Below, in pieces: positions 1 through 18,240 of a stretch of DNA of 64,000 nt. The DNA is taken from contig OX030964.1 of NCBI GenBank assembly GCA_943735955.1, forward strand, positions 1,411,075 through 1,475,074. Direction: 5' to 3'. Position numbers and translations under genes: made by a program. This DNA is from Piscicola geometra. Lineage: Eukaryota; Annelida; Clitellata; Hirudinida; Piscicolidae. The notes under the pieces were generated by a model. That model did not search any database, had not been told where the DNA came from, and saw only the letters and a program-made list of their open reading frames with translations. Position 1 is the first letter of the stretch. Each line of letters starts with the position of its first letter.

Positions 1-14
1 CACCCTCCACACAG

Positions 15-5520
<5,506 letters not shown>

Positions 5521-5906
5521 TTTATTCCCAGACAATTTACTTACAAAGTCAAATAGGATTGGCTCTTGCTATTTGCTTTTTGTTAACTTATTTACAACTT
5601 TTGTGTGCGATCACGGCAGAGACTTCTCAGCAACTAATTGTTTTCTACTACTTGTCTCTCACGTTAGTTCTTCCTTGGGCCGAATTGGAACGAACATCTG
5701 ATTCCGTTCAAACTGTTTCCGTTTTCTTCTTCATACTTTAAACAAAACTATTGCAACAATTCCATACTTGCGGTTTCTATTTTCAACCTATTTAAATCTT
5801 CATACTTCCGCTTCTTGTCATTCATTTACGTAATTCCTTCCTCCATTCGCTGCTTTTGCCTCATCCCGGTCAGCAGAGTAGTGTTTGCACGCAGTCGTCC
5901 ATCCTT

Positions 5907-5912
5907 AATAAA
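5907..5912 (+). terminator. Poly(A) signal of the lipase gene
   Basis: AATAAA about 387 nt after the TAA at 5518-5520, the first canonical signal downstream; a second AATAAA lies at 6066. The stretch between is the presumed 3' UTR. Confidence 0.55.
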
Positions 5913-6690
5913 GCTTCACTCAAGTTGTAATTGTATTTTTAAAAAGGAATAATTCTTGCTTATATTCGTTTTCTTATAAAATCCGAAAAACTCGTTAGAT
6001 TTGCTAAGCGCACATAACTTGGAGCTTGCTATGATGCCAACAGTGTGAAAGAATTATAGGATTATAATAAAAGACCTTTTTACCATTTTTCCAAATTAAT
6101 GCTGTGAGCTCTCATTTGAATTACATCTCATACCAAGTCTCACGATTAGAGGCAACATCATTAGAGGTTCCGCTAGTTAAGAGCATGTCCTGGTGTGTGT
6201 AATAATTACCATAATTGTGTGTGTGTGTGTGCGTGTGTGTATGTGTGTGTGTGTGTCTTATCAAATGCTTACTGGCATGCGTCAAATATAAGACTCTTAA
6301 TTTAAGTTGCTATTTAAAGTTGAACCACCCTCTCTGCGTCTAATCAACCACCCTCTCTACACTCAACGAAAGGACCGAATTTGGGTCTGAACAAAGGCTG
6401 GCCAATCAAACTACTCTCAAAGCTATACATTCATACATTGTATGAGCGGTGTGATGCTTTTAGAGTGAGATCCCCAATTTTTATTGATTACGTAAACCAT
6501 TGTAAAATAAATATATCTTTAAATTTTACAATCTTACAAATAGTTCAAACTAAATTGCGTTAATGAATGTTTCAAATATATTCAACAATTAAACTGGTTG
6601 TTTTGGAATAGTCCACTGAAAAAGGACAATCCTTTTGATGCCGTATAACAAAATGCGATGAGATGTCTAAAAACTAAATCTTTTCCACGA
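5913..6690. other. Intergenic stretch after the lipase gene
   Basis: No gene seen. Contains a GT repeat (6215-6257). A 24-bp string around 6180 (GAGCATGTCCTGGTGTGTGT and following) also occurs at 718 inside lipase intron 2, a local duplication. Confidence 0.5.
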
Positions 6691-9600
6691 GTAAAAATTG
6701 TAATCACCGTTAATCGTTCGATTAAAATTTTAATCGTGTGTTGATCGTATTTTAACGCATGTTTTTAGCATATTTGACATTAGTATAAAATATTATTTAA
6801 AAAGAATTTTCTTTAAAATGTAATAACAATTTTATCAGCAATTTTTTATAAAAAGTAATCCATATTTTAAAGAAGAAATAAATCCATAAATGAAAAAAAA
6901 ATGCAATCGTCATACATCCATTTTGAACCAGTTACTCAAGCAAACCAGTTTTTCAACATAAGTTGGATCTAAAGAGACTCTGTTCTTGCTAACTATGTGT
7001 CCTAACAAGCTTAATAGAAGTTCACATGGAACTTTACTTGCAGATGACAAGTAATTTCATGCCAGTTTTGCAAGAGTCAGATATGTCCCTTCGTGTTGTT
7101 CGAACCAAACACGACGACTTCACTCAAAGCCTACCTCAGATTAGTTTCTATAACGTTTAATTATTGACTTGGCAATCATTCAGAATCTGAAGTTACATAT
7201 GTTCTTAGTCTTTTGTTTGGGAAGACTGTATAGTTTTTGAGGTTTTCTCCACTCTCGTCTAGCACTGACCTAGATGTAGATTCAGCTGCTGACCTCTACA
7301 GCTCCACTTTGACTAGCATTCTCGATAAGTTGATTCCTCTTAATACTGTTAGAGTGCACCAGAGGCCTTCGGACCCTTGGTTTGACCATGAGAAGCCAGC
7401 TGATACTTGGAAACTCATCAATAGCATCGCGGGCGTCGTCAGTCTCAGGCATCAGTGCCGATGACTATCACGCACACCTCACAGAGAAAGTTGTGCTGGC
7501 ACAAAGGTCAATCAATGCCCAAGATGACCCAACATTTTCGTTTTGCGAGCACGGGCTCAGTTTGAATGGGTTCAGCATTGTCGACGATGAAGAAGTAGTT
7601 AGGGCTATTCAAGGGCTTCCGAATAAGCAGTGCTCGAATGACCCGGTTCCTACATGGCTGTTGAAAGAGATATCTGGAATAATTGCTCCTTTTCTTAGTG
7701 AGCTTATTCAACAGGTCTTTTTCGGCAGGCAGGGTTCCGAAGTCTTTCAAGTCGGCCTACATCATGCCACTGCTCAAGAAGCCGAGTCTTAAACTCACTG
7801 AAACTTCGTCCTAAAGACCTTTTTCAAACTTGAGGTTGTTGTCCAAACTCATGGAAAGATTAGTTCTTCACAGAGTAGTCAACTACCTCGCAGAATTTCA
7901 TTTTTTCCCTCCCATGCAGACAGCCTACCGTTGTCATCATTCGACAGAAACTGCCATAACCAAAGTCTTTTCAGACATCTTTAGGGCAGTAGATGACGTT
8001 AAGCTCACATTGTTAGTTTTGCTTGATCTATCGGCAGCTTTCGATCTGGTAGATCACGCAACACTGCTCCGAAGACTGCACATCTCTTATGGTTTCTCTG
8101 GCTCTGCGTTAGAATGGTTTAGGGACTTCTTAAATGACAGATGTTTTGACATCCGCTGTAGTGGGACAAAATCGACAGTGTCGGTTTCCGCTGTAGGAGT
8201 CCCCCAAGGTTCAGTCCTTGGTCCTTTACTGTTCTCGTTGTACACTGAAGATTTGAAAAGAATAGCAGCTAGACATGAGCTTGCTTTTTATCAGTATGCT
8301 GATGACACCCAGATTTACGGTCATTGCATTAAAGGTCATCAGGTTGATTTGCAAGAAAGAGTGTCATCATGCATTGATGAAATTGCTGCTTGGATGGGTG
8401 CCAATCAACTGTAACTTAACTCCAGCAAAACTGAAGTTATCTGGCTCTCATCCCGTCGAAATTCTGCTCACACTCCCAAAGATCCAGTTCGCATTTGTCA
8501 GAACGAGATAATTCCTTCTGAAAGTGTCAGAAACCTAGGAGTTTATCTCGACAAAGACCTCACCATGACGACACACATCAACAAGATGACTCAAACCTGA
8601 TTTGCTTCTTTACTCCAAATACGATCCATAAGATGGTTATTGACCAAGGACTCACTGAAAACATTGGCTTCTGCTTTGGTTCTCAGTCGAATTGACTATG
8701 GCAACATCATTCTTACTGGGTTGCCAATGACGCAATGGCAGAAAATTCAGTCTATAATCAACACCACAGCTAGGCTCATAACAGGTGCTAGAAAGTATGA
8801 TCACATCAGCCCTGTTCTCAAGGAGCTTCACTGGCTTCGTGTTGAAAATAGAATTGAATACAAAAACATCTTGTTAATGCACAAGTGTCTGTCTAATGAG
8901 AGCCCAGATTATTTGTCGAGTAGCATTGTCATGAGAGCAAGTCTTCCCCAGAGGGAAAGACTCAGGTCTTCCAGGTCAAGAGATGTAGTTCCACAGAGCT
9001 ACAAACTCAAGTATGCAAGTGCAAGAAGCTTTTTTTTCGCAGCGCCGACTCTGAAATAGTCTTCCCAATAGACTCAAATCCCCGAGCTCGACCGCGACAT
9101 TCAGCCGTTCCTTGAAAACGTACTTGTTCGACCGATCACAATAACTTACAAATTTACTGCTCATTTTCCATTCATCAATTTCTTGCTTCCCAATTTCATC
9201 TTTATTTTTTTATATTTATACTAATGGTCAATAATAACTGTAAAATAAATAATATTAATAATATCAAGGATCCATAATAATTATAAAATAAATCAATATA
9301 ATAATATAATATAGATATATACTTTTATCTTAAATTTATTGTTATTATTACTTCAGTTTTAACCTTAAAAAAAGTTATTTTGTCCATTAAAAATATATAT
9401 ATATATATATATAAATTATTATATTGTTAAATTTCAATAATTTACTTTACCTATACTTACCATTTGTTCACATATCATTATTAATATTATTATCCAATTT
9501 TCCATAACTAAGTGGTCTTGAAGCCCGACCGGGTTTACGCCACGTTAATAACACTCGTCGTTGTATTGTATTGTATTCTTTAACTCTTTCATTTTAAACA

Positions 9601-10065
9601 AAATTGTAAAATTTTGAATCGGGGTCTAATGATGTGGCAATTCTTGACCATTGGATATTCTGATTATTCTTTCTCTGCTTTAATTTGAGAAATATTTGGT
9701 GTGTGAAACGAATGACATAAGCTGGATCATCTTCTGAAGTGCATATTTTTGTGTAAAGTGACAAATTGCAAGTAAAATTACTGAAAATTTCAAGTATTTT
9801 CCCCCCTTGGAAGTTCTGTTGCATATCTTCAAGAAATGAGAAGTTTTTGATGAAATTCATTTTTTCCATTCGTTTGTTGACTGTAAATTATTAGTGTTTG
9901 TGTTAACTTGCTGACAATGTAACTAAAACAGCAAAAAAGAGTTTAATTTGGATAAATTTAAATGCATTTAAACTGTTAAATGCATTAAATTTTTTTAATG
10001 CGTTAAAAATGTTAACGGTCGTTAATTGATTAACGCGTTAATCGTAAGTTAGCTCTAGTAAAAAC
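6690..10065 (-). mobile_element. hAT transposon relic split by a LINE
   Basis: Both outer ends carry GTTAATCG-rich sequence in inverted orientation (about 6700-6760 and 9985-10060, the latter with GATTAACGCGTTAATC). Between them on the - strand, 9594-9869 encodes a hAT core piece ending SRIATSLDPDSKF. 6890-7080 encodes a decayed dimerisation-region piece (PCELLLSLLGHIVSKNRVSL, then LDPTYVEKLVCLSNWF overlapping it). A LINE (7225-9585, opposite strand) sits between the two halves. Many stops; exact boundaries and target duplication not resolved. Confidence 0.6.
7225..9585 (+). mobile_element. L2/CR1-like LINE, reverse transcriptase and 3' end (5' truncated, broken)
   Basis: Non-LTR retrotransposon whose reverse transcriptase copies its RNA into the genome. 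Visible pieces in order: the pre-RT region (7237-7792), then RT palm and fingers (7830-8414) with LDLSAAFDLVDHATLLRRL, GVPQGSVLGPLLFSLYTEDL and catalytic YADD (in YADDTQIY, near 8295). The thumb and C-terminal region (8640-9059) has LSRIDYGN and ELHWLRVENRIEYK. The frame shifts several times and carries stops, so it is not functional. No endonuclease domain is present, so the copy is 5' truncated. The 3' UTR ends in TTGTATTGTATTG units near 9580 and is shared with copies at 3740 and 57665. Inserted in a hAT relic. Confidence 0.88.
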
Positions 10066-10069
10066 GGAT

Positions 10070-11490
10070 TAAATTTCAGAAGAAAAAGTTTATGAATACT
10101 CACTTATCCGTATTTCAATTACGTAAATTATTTTCAATTTATCGGCCAGCGTTGTTCATCACATAAAAGTTTTTGATTCAAAAACATTTTTTAATTATAA
10201 AATTTATTTTTTTTAAACGAAAAACTTTTATAACATATTATTGAATCTCATTTAAAAGCTTTTTTTAAGTAAGATTTAAATATTTTATTTAATATAATGA
10301 ATCAAATATTGTTAATGTTCAATAGTCAAATTTAATATGCCCTTAGAGGATTATACTTTGCATAACATACACTTTATTTACATCTCATTCATCTTTATTG
10401 CGTTCTTATTATTTTGATTTACTAATATATTTTACGTATTTGTGAATTATTTTTTGATTTACAATTGTTTTTGTTATTATTAATTATATATTCATTAAAG
10501 TGCATTTTAACATGTTTACCCGGTTCAAAGTCGACGACATTCCCACGTCTTTCAATTGGTGTGTCTAAAAAACGCATGATTGGAGAACTAGGCCAGCTTC
10601 AAAAACAATCAAACACTTTGAAAACTCGACATTTTGAAATGTTGGGAAGTAAAAGAAAGTAGTGTTTGCAAATCGTTTGGTAAAACAAAATAAAAAACAA
10701 AAATTAATTTCGAAAACTTGCAAAAGAGCAAAGTCTTTAGAAGCACAAAGTGTGCGGAGGTGTGGTCTACAAAACGAATGATTGATGGCGTCGAGGAAGA
10801 TGATGAAGTGGAAAGCTTCTGAGTCTTAAACGCAAGCCACTATTTTGTGTTTGTTGCTGTTGTTTTAATTTTCTGTTTTTGTTATTTTAGCTGTATGAAA
10901 GTTAGTTTTTATAGTAGTTATTGTATTTTTTGTGGAGTTGTTGTTGGTTGTTTCGTTGTTAGTGGGGTTTTTGTTGTAGCTGGTTGTTGCGTTGTTAGTG
11001 GGATTGTTGCTTATTTTGTTGCTTTATGTGTTGTTTCTTTATGTTTTGTTGCTGTAGTTGGTTATTGTGTTGTTAGTAAGGTTTTTGTGTTTTTTTATTT
11101 TTTTTGTTGTAGTTGGTTTTTTCAGTTGCATTATGTGTTATTGCTGGTTGTGTTGTTGTTTGTAGCTAATTTTAATGTTGTTAGTGGAGTTGTTATAATT
11201 GGTTATTGTATAGTAAGTGAGGTTGTTGTTGGTTGCTGAGGTAAAAGTAAAAATTAAAGCGGTTGTTATTTTTTTGTGTGGTTAAAGTTCATCAGCGCAA
11301 CAACCAAAAACAAGAATAAAAAAATAATACAAATAAATAATAATACTAAACAGTTTTTACAAGTATATAATATAATATAAATATATAAAGTATTTTCAAA
11401 ACGTTTATTAATCATAATATTGAAGGATAAAATTAACTAAAAATATGTAAGTAATAAATATGGATTAATTTATTTCTCTGTATAATTATC
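10070..11490. other. AT-rich spacer with GTT-rich tract
   Basis: No credible gene. 10840-11250 is a degenerate GTT/TTG-rich tract on the + strand; the 130-residue open frame there is Val/Cys/Phe-rich low-complexity and has no recognisable domain. Confidence 0.5.
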
Positions 11491-13045
11491 ATGGGCGGCG
11501 ATCCTGTGGTTGACGGCACAAAAGACTGCATTGGGTATGTAATGGATATGCATTCGTTTTTTTTGAGGAAGCTCTGAATGTTAATGAACAGTTTATTGGT
11601 TTATTCAGCCCACTAGACACCACCAGACAAACATTACTTGCTGTATTAAAAGATGTTCTGATCAGAATTTGGCTACCCATAGAAAAACTAAGAGCTCAGA
11701 CTTATGACGGCGCTGTTAACATGAGCAGCCGATATAACAGTTGTCAGGCTATTGTTAGCAGTGAGCATCCGCTTGCATTGTTTTTCCACTGTTTTGCACA
11801 GTGTGTAAATCTTGTTGCCCAGCACACAGCTGCCGCAAATCCCTTTGTGAGCAATTCACTTCAGTTTGTCCATGAGTTAGGTGCTTTTTACAATCGTTCA
11901 GAGAAGGTCAAGAAGCAGTTTAGTGATGCTTTAGTGTCTCTTATAATTGACTTACCTGATGAGCCACTGAATAAAAAGTATGGTTTAAACTTCTTTGTCT
12001 TACAAGATGGCTAACCAGAGTATCTACAGTGTCTTCTGTGCTTGAACACTATGAAGTGGTACTTGTTAGCTTGGAATCACTTGCTTCCATTGGTACTGCT
12101 GATGAAACAGCTGTAAAGGCTTGAGGCCTTTTTTCAACAGGGCACTACTGCACTGGCCCTCAAGGTAGTTGTTTTGGTGTTTCCACTTCTAGAACAGTTA
12201 AACAAGTCGTTGCAATCAGCAAGTGCCACGGTCAGTGGAATGATTGCAGTGACTGATTCAGTTTTGCAAAAAATGCGTCGCCTACGATCAGATGAACAGT
12301 TTAACGCCATTTTCAGAGAGATGTCAACAGTATGGTTTTGGCATATGATCTCGAGCCGATTGCTGTACCTCGGGTGCAAAATCCGCCACAAAAGTATTGT
12401 GGGCTGGGCCCAGCTTATGTAGCAACAAAACCAGAAGATCATTATCGAGCAGCATATTACGCTGTCATAGACATTGCAATCATGCAACTCACAAGTAGGT
12501 TCAATCGAGATTCTCCTGGTTTGCGTTGATACTTGCAGCTGGAGACAATGTTGCTAACTTATGAAGTGGACCATGATAATTGCAAGCAGGGTTAAATGAA
12601 ACTGGTCTTTTTCACAGTTAGCTATGTTTAAAGACCAGAATGAACTTTAGCACAAACGCAAAAAATAATGCAAGCTATGTTCACGGAGGTCAGAAATCTG
12701 TTTCCTTAGGTTGAAAGATTGATCAGGTTGATGCTTGTGTGTCCAATAACGTCATGTACTGCAGAAAAATCTTTTAGTGCTTTGCGGCATCTTAAGACTT
12801 GGTTGCGTGCACCTATGAAACAGCCTCGCTCAAACTCACTGGCTGTTTGTCATGCACATCAGGATATACTTGACAGTCTGAATTTGAAAAGGCTAGCAGA
12901 AGAATTTGCCAGTCGGTCAGACATTCGAAGGGCTCTTTTTGGAAATTGGAGTAAACGAGCTGTGGGTAGAGGGCAAGAGGACAGGCAGAGAGGGTATATT
13001 ATGTTATCTAAATACACACTGTGAGTAAAAAAAATGATCTGCACC
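11490..13045 (+). mobile_element. hAT-A transposon copy 1 (ZMYM1-like transposase, broken)
   Basis: Decayed cut-and-paste transposase. Pieces in order: 11530-12014 with IVSSEHPLALFFHCFAQC and the NLVAQHTAAANPF region; 12174-12530 with LRSDEQFNAIFREM and a QNPPQKYCGLGPA block; 12719-13024 with the hAT dimerisation motif CTAEKSFSALRHLKTWLR. Stops and frameshifts separate them. The 5' junction at about 11493 joins GGGCGGCGATCCTG (element terminal sequence) directly to transposase sequence, whereas copy 2 has intervening sequence, so this copy has an internal 5' deletion. Close relative of the copies at 33490-36352 and 38062-42948. Confidence 0.85.
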
Positions 13046-15300
13046 CCCAACAAGTGTTGCAAGCGATCAACTGTTTAGTTCTGCCAGACAAATCTTCGCA
13101 GATCGTCGCAGCAACCTTCTTGGTGAAAATGTTTTAAAACTTTCATTTCTGGCTTACAATATTCGTTTGTTTAGATTCAATTATTAAACAGAAATGGTCA
13201 TCGTTCATTTGATTACGGGGTTTGAGAAAACATCCCGGAAGCTTTGCCACATCTCAGCCTCTAAGTGTACCATAAACTCCTATCTTGTTTTATTGGAAGG
13301 CCTCGATGATTTTTTAAAAACCTGAAAAATGAGAGCAAATGTTCGCAGATCCGCATTTAAAAAAGGAAATAAGTTACAGTGGTTTTGAATTAAAAATTTA
13401 GCAATACTGTAGATAAAAATAACGTTTTGATAAATACCTCTCTATAGTCTTCTCTCGATTTGCCTGACATCAAGGCAAGTATGAAAGGCAGCTGCTAAGT
13501 ATCATCGCCACTCCTTGCAAAGGAATGGATACTAAGCAGCTGAGAGAAAGGTGCTCCACTACTTTGAAGACACTGTTTCTATACCAAGATGCCGCATCTT
13601 GATCAACATCATCTTGTCTTTTTAAATATTTTTATTAAATTCTCATATTTTACGCCAAGGAATGTAAATGTCTATAAAGGAAAAATTATTTTTTAACGTT
13701 ACAATTATCAACAAAAAAACATTAATAACACTGAAATAAATGCTAAATACATTTGTAAAATTAAAAAAATAAAAAAATAAATTTGTTGGATTATTTTAAT
13801 ATGAATATAAGTCATATTTGGTCGGGTGGGTTGTGCAAGATTATCGGGTGGGTTGACTTTTTTTATTTGGTGGGCTGTCTAAAATTCTCGAATGGGCTGC
13901 CTAACATTTCTCCGTTGTGGTTACTCGAAAATAACGCCCCAAGCCACCCACGATTGTAAAGAAAGCACACCAAATGGGAGATGTTAAACCATTTATTCAC
14001 TAGAAAAACACATTTTTACACTTTTAAAAGTTTTTTTCTGTTTTTCATATTTCAATCTTTCTTGCTTAATAGTTTCATTAAACCATTTTTTCCAACTTTT
14101 TTATTTTCAGTGAAAGGGTCGTATTTTGATTTCAACAGGCCTAAAAGTTCAAGTCTTTTTCGCTTCTTTCTAAAAGCTAGCGTTTTTTAAGTGTTTGCTT
14201 TTTCTCAAAATTTAGTTTCTTTCTTTCACTCTAGTTAAGTTTTAACTATTTTTTGCTTGACCCGCTGCCTTGAGCCTCCGAATGACGGGATGTGGCCATC
14301 TCTAGGCTGCTGGCTCTTTTATAGGATGATGGATCTACTGCCTGCATTCAATTTACTAGTTTCTTCAGTTCACCTTACCACACTACTTTTCCATTTTAAG
14401 GTTATGAACAAGAGTTTAATCGATTTCAGAAGCCTGCTCACTGATTGGGTACTCCATAGGTAAGGCTTCTTCATCAATGTCCTAGTCTCTCTTCTGCCTA
14501 TCTCGAAGCGTCGTGAAATGGCGCTGCATAAGAGAAATAAGCTTATATAAATACTCAAAGTGGTCCATTGCTGCCTCTGACACCAAGTGCACATCCAAGC
14601 AGACAAACACCACCAGAACAACTTGAAATATGGAGGTTCCATGACTTCTCTGACAAGACAGGCTAAGCGATTGTTTATCTGTGGGTTCTGGCTTGAGAAC
14701 TCAGTGAGATCAATAAAGTGGTGAATAAGAATTGTTGTTGCCTTGGGAAAACCCAAATTTGTTTTTTTTAAAGAAACAGCCAACTGAGTACTTTTATTTG
14801 CTCAAGGTAGAGGAGAAACTCATTGAATCGGTTCCGGGGTTTATCAGAGCTCGGGAGTCACCAGCTAAATACACATGTCAAGTGCATGTCCAGCTCCAAT
14901 GGAAAAAAATTATAGACGTCTATTCCACCAAAAAACGTTATAAAACCTGATATATCCTCATATCCGTTTCAACCAATTGCAGAAATAGTTTCATGGCACT
15001 GCTGAATTCCAGTGTAGTGTGCGTGCCACAAATATTTATTTTTATACATTTATATTAATATATTATGTTCAGTATTATGATGAGTAACAATATCATTCTG
15101 GAATTTGAATTAATTATATTATCTAATGATTTCTTTTTACTTGAAAATGCTTGGATTTAGTTTTTTGGGTGTGGGGGAGGGGAGGAGGGGGGGAGGGGGT
15201 TTGCATACTAAGTACCAACTTCCAATATTAAATATTCATAAAATAACCCGATGAGCCATTTCCCAAGTTGACGTAATGATTTTCCAAGTGTTTTAGATTT
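13046..15300. other. Unassigned AT-rich region with a hairpin and a G-run
   Basis: No gene assigned. 13490-13541 is an imperfect hairpin with stems CAGCTGCTAAGTATC and GATACTAAGCAGCTG. 14370-14783 (- strand) is open for 137 codons but resembles nothing I recognise. 15165-15202 is a G-run tract on the + strand (GGG TGT GGGGG A GGGG pattern) with G-quadruplex potential. Confidence 0.5.
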
Positions 15301-15359
15301 TTTTGCCTATTATGCCTCCCTCGTTTCCTTTCAGTGGGCTTGAGTCCTTATTGGCGGTG

Positions 15360-15675
15360 CCCATCTCCTCTCCAAGGACGGTAAACTCTCCAAAAGCATC
15401 ATTGTACCATCTCTATTGGTAGCAGGTCAATCTCCAACTTGAGAGTTGCTGACGACATCGATCTGATGGGCGACTCCAGCAGTGAACTTCAAGAACTCAC
15501 CAACAAACTTAACGAAAGAGCTACTGTTTACGGGATGGAAATGAGCTCAGAAAAGTCCAAGTTTATGGAGAATAGGTCAACAAACAACTCAAATGAAACA
15601 ACGATGAATAGAAAAAAGCTAGAAGAAGTGTCACTGTTCAAGTACCTAGGTAAATATAAAGTATTTAAAATATAA
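15360..15675 (+). pseudogene. LINE reverse transcriptase fragment
   Basis: Translates to a piece around the RT catalytic loop, ADDIDLMGDSSSELQELTNK, continuing to MEMSSEKSKFM and FKYLG, typical of RTE-like or endonuclease-type LINEs (the usual FADDIDL is VADDIDL here). Ends abruptly after the YLG motif; only about 80 codons remain. Confidence 0.75.
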
Positions 15676-15849
15676 AATTATGTCTAAAAATGTCTGAAGA
15701 AAGGTATTCGTTTCTTTATTTAAGATCTATATAATGAAAAGAATTTGTAAAAAACTCTCTATTTTATTCTATCCTACTGTTTTGGATTTGGTTAACTTAT
15801 CCTTGTCTATATCTAAATTTCCTTCTGTTCTCAAATTTTTTTGTTGATG

Positions 15850-16620
15850 TTGGCATTCACTCATCTCGTGAGATGATGATAGCGCTCTGATGTGTTCTTT
15901 GGCGGCAGCTTCTGGAGTAGCTCAGCAGACCAATCCTGGTTCGACAGTCTCTGCTGCAGCGGCTGCAGGTGAAGTCGGATGGAGGATCATGAGCCTGATT
16001 CTGCTGCCTTACTTTTCTTCTTTGCCTTCGGGATTCCAGATGTTGCCTGCGTTCTTCCTCGCCTTTCTTGATGCCTTTGTGGACAGTCTGGTGCTTTTCC
16101 TATCTGCCAGGGTCGATACCCGTAAGTTTGAGATCACGTTTGCAGACGTTTTTGAAATGTTGTTGCGGGCAACCAACTGGATGGTGTCCTGTAGCCAGCT
16201 CGCCATAGAGGATGTCCTTGGGTACGCGACCTTCTTCCATTTGATGCACGTGACCCAGCCAGCGTAGACGTCTTTGGAATAGAAGGTGGTGTATGCTGAG
16301 TGAGTTTGCTTGATTGAATACGGAGGTGTTGATGACTTTGTCTTGCCATGTTATGCCAAGGATGCGTCGGAGACAGCGAAGATGAAAGCTTTCGAGACGA
16401 TCTTCTTGCCTGGATTAGGTGGTCCAGGTTTCGCTGCCATACAACAGGGTGCTGAGAACGCATGCTTGGTAAACTTTGAGCTTGGTGTTTCGTGTCAGTT
16501 GGTTGTTGGTCCATACACGTTTGCTCAATCTGGCCATGACGCTGGCTGCTTTGGCGAGCCTCTTTTCAATCTCGATGTCGAGGGATGTTGTTCGTCCGTC
16601 GAGTTGACGAGGACCACTTT
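15850..16620 (-). pseudogene. LINE reverse transcriptase C-terminal fragment
   Basis: Read on the - strand with frame changes: ASVMARLSKRVWTNNQLT, VYQACVLSTLLYGSETW, CLRRILGITWQDKV, FQRRLRWLGHVHQMEEGRVP and ILYGELATG, ending in TGIDPGR. This is the connection/thumb region of endonuclease-type LINEs. It abuts the next LINE fragment near 16600, so two elements are fused or nested here. At least one stop interrupts it after SETWTT. Confidence 0.78.
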
Positions 16621-17760
16621 GAAGTCATTCAGGTGCAAATGGCTGATGAGGCCAATCCTGGCACGGAAGGTTCGGGAACATGAGGGACATGGGATGAGTG
16701 GGACGTCTCCAGGAGGGTTGACAGTGTGGCCTTTTCGGACTTGCTTCTTTTTTTCTGCGGCGTTGATCCTGTTTGCCTCACAGGTCATGGCATTTTGTGG
16801 ATGGAAAAGCACCAGATGGAACGATTTGGTGCAGCTTGTTCCCAAGTTTCTACGTTGATGGAAAACGGTGAGGTCCACATATGTAGACAAAAGGTCAGAG
16901 TTTTGCTCCTGACACTTTTCTTGCAGCTGCCTGGCAGCAAAAACCATGTCGATGGTTCCACGTTTTTTACGGAAACCACACTGACTTTCGGGCAGGAGAC
17001 CTTGATCAAGATGGGCTGTGAGGCGGTTGGCAAAAATCTTTCCTGCAATGGAGAGCAGTGATATGCCTCTGTGTTTGTCGCAGGCTTGTCTAGTTCCTTT
17101 CCGCTTGTAGAGATGTATAATGGAAACATCTTTAAATTCCTGCGGAATCGTCTCATTCTCCCACATCAATAGGTGGAGCCTTTTAGTCAGGGCTGGTCCC
17201 CCCTCCTTGTAGACTTCAACTGGTATAGCGTCTGAACCAGGTGCTTTGCCACTGGAAAGAAGACGAATTGCTTTCTGGGTCTTGTGCAAGGTTGGATGAT
17301 CATCCAGTGCTTCGATGGTGGGCACTTGGGGAAGACGATTGATGGCTTCGACGTTGATGCTGGAGGACAATTGAGGACTTTGTCGAAGTGTTCGGCCCAT
17401 CTCTCCAAGATCTTCTCATTGTCAGTAATGAGAGTGTAACCATCTGCGCTGAAGAGGGGATATGAGCCAGAAGACGTGGGGCATAAACTTCTTTTAAGGC
17501 GTTATAAAATTTGTTGTGGTCCTTCTTGTCTGCATAAGCCTGGATCTTGTTGGCTTTGTTACTCAGCCAATCGTCCTGTATCTTACGAAGTTTGAACGGC
17601 ACTGTTTTGCGTATGTTGATGTATGCATCTCTCCTTGCCGTGGACTTGGGGTTGGCGAGATAAGCTTGGGGGAGATGGTGTTTTTTATCTAATAGCTGCT
17701 TGATGACTTCGCAGTTTTCGTCAAACCAGTCTTTGTGCTTCTTTATCTGGGGTCCCGGAG
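16525..17760 (-). pseudogene. LINE with internal RT deletion and C-terminal zinc finger
   Basis: The - strand frame holds pre-RT sequence (17300-17740, KIQAYADKKDHNKFYNALKE), then RT fingers with SGKAPGSDAIPVEVYKEGG, HRGISLLSIAGKIFANRL and ESQCGFRKKRGTIDMVFAAR, up to STYVDLT. Just where the catalytic KAFDTV segment should follow, it jumps to the C-terminal tail MTCEANRINAAEKKKQV and the zinc-finger core CPSCSRTFRARIGLISH, so the palm with its catalytic YADD-type box is deleted. The last zinc-finger His is lost (HLHLNDF). The tail matches the fragment at 29195-29930. Inactive. Confidence 0.82.
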
Positions 17761-18240
17761 TCTTTGAAGCTGCGGTGGAAGAGGTCGAGAAGCAGACGCA
17801 AGAAAGACATTCTCGTGGTGCAGGAGTGCCAAGGTGGGAAGATGCTTAGAGGGACTGAAAAGGCACGTGCGGAAAACACTGCAGCACGACTCCCAACGAA
17901 AGAGGTCTTAGACTCTTGGAGTTCACCATTTACAACAACTTCATGCTAGCAAACACGGTTGGACATGACAAGAGTAGTCACATGGTAGAGGCAGCAGAAA
18001 CCTTCAAGCAATGTTTGGAAGAAAGTTTGCAGTTCTCAGAATTTTTAACCTTGAGGACACACCTATAGATACGCAGATTGACGCCTTCAACACAGCAGTA
18101 ACTGAAACAGCCATTAAGATCTTTGTTAAACACCATAGGCGGCGATCCTGGTAGTGAGAAGTTCCGCTTTAATGAGGACCCTCTCCCCACTTTTTTTTTA
18201 TAAAACAAATTTTGTTTTATACGAGCAGAAGGGGATAGGA
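17761..18240 (+). pseudogene. LINE endonuclease fragment plus a hAT-A chip
   Basis: 17900-17960 on the + strand translates to LEFTIYNNFMLANTVGHDKS with a one-codon uncertainty, the end of an endonuclease domain of RTE-like LINEs, followed by loosely readable sequence to 18130. At 18130-18220 a piece starting AGGCGGCGATCCTGG matches the subterminal region of hAT-A. This block separates two overlapping copies of the same - strand LINE segment. Confidence 0.6.

Noticed and set aside
10847..11239. 130-codon Val/Phe/Cys-rich membrane-like protein
   Set aside because: Degenerate GTT-rich low-complexity tract without codon-level structure or a homolog I recognise.
14370..14783. 137-codon minus-strand open frame
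   Set aside because: No recognisable domain and no neighbouring exons; could be a decayed transposon but I cannot support a call.
15890..16267. 125-codon plus-strand open frame (and the overlapping frame to 16858)
   Set aside because: Antisense shadow of a minus-strand LINE reverse transcriptase.
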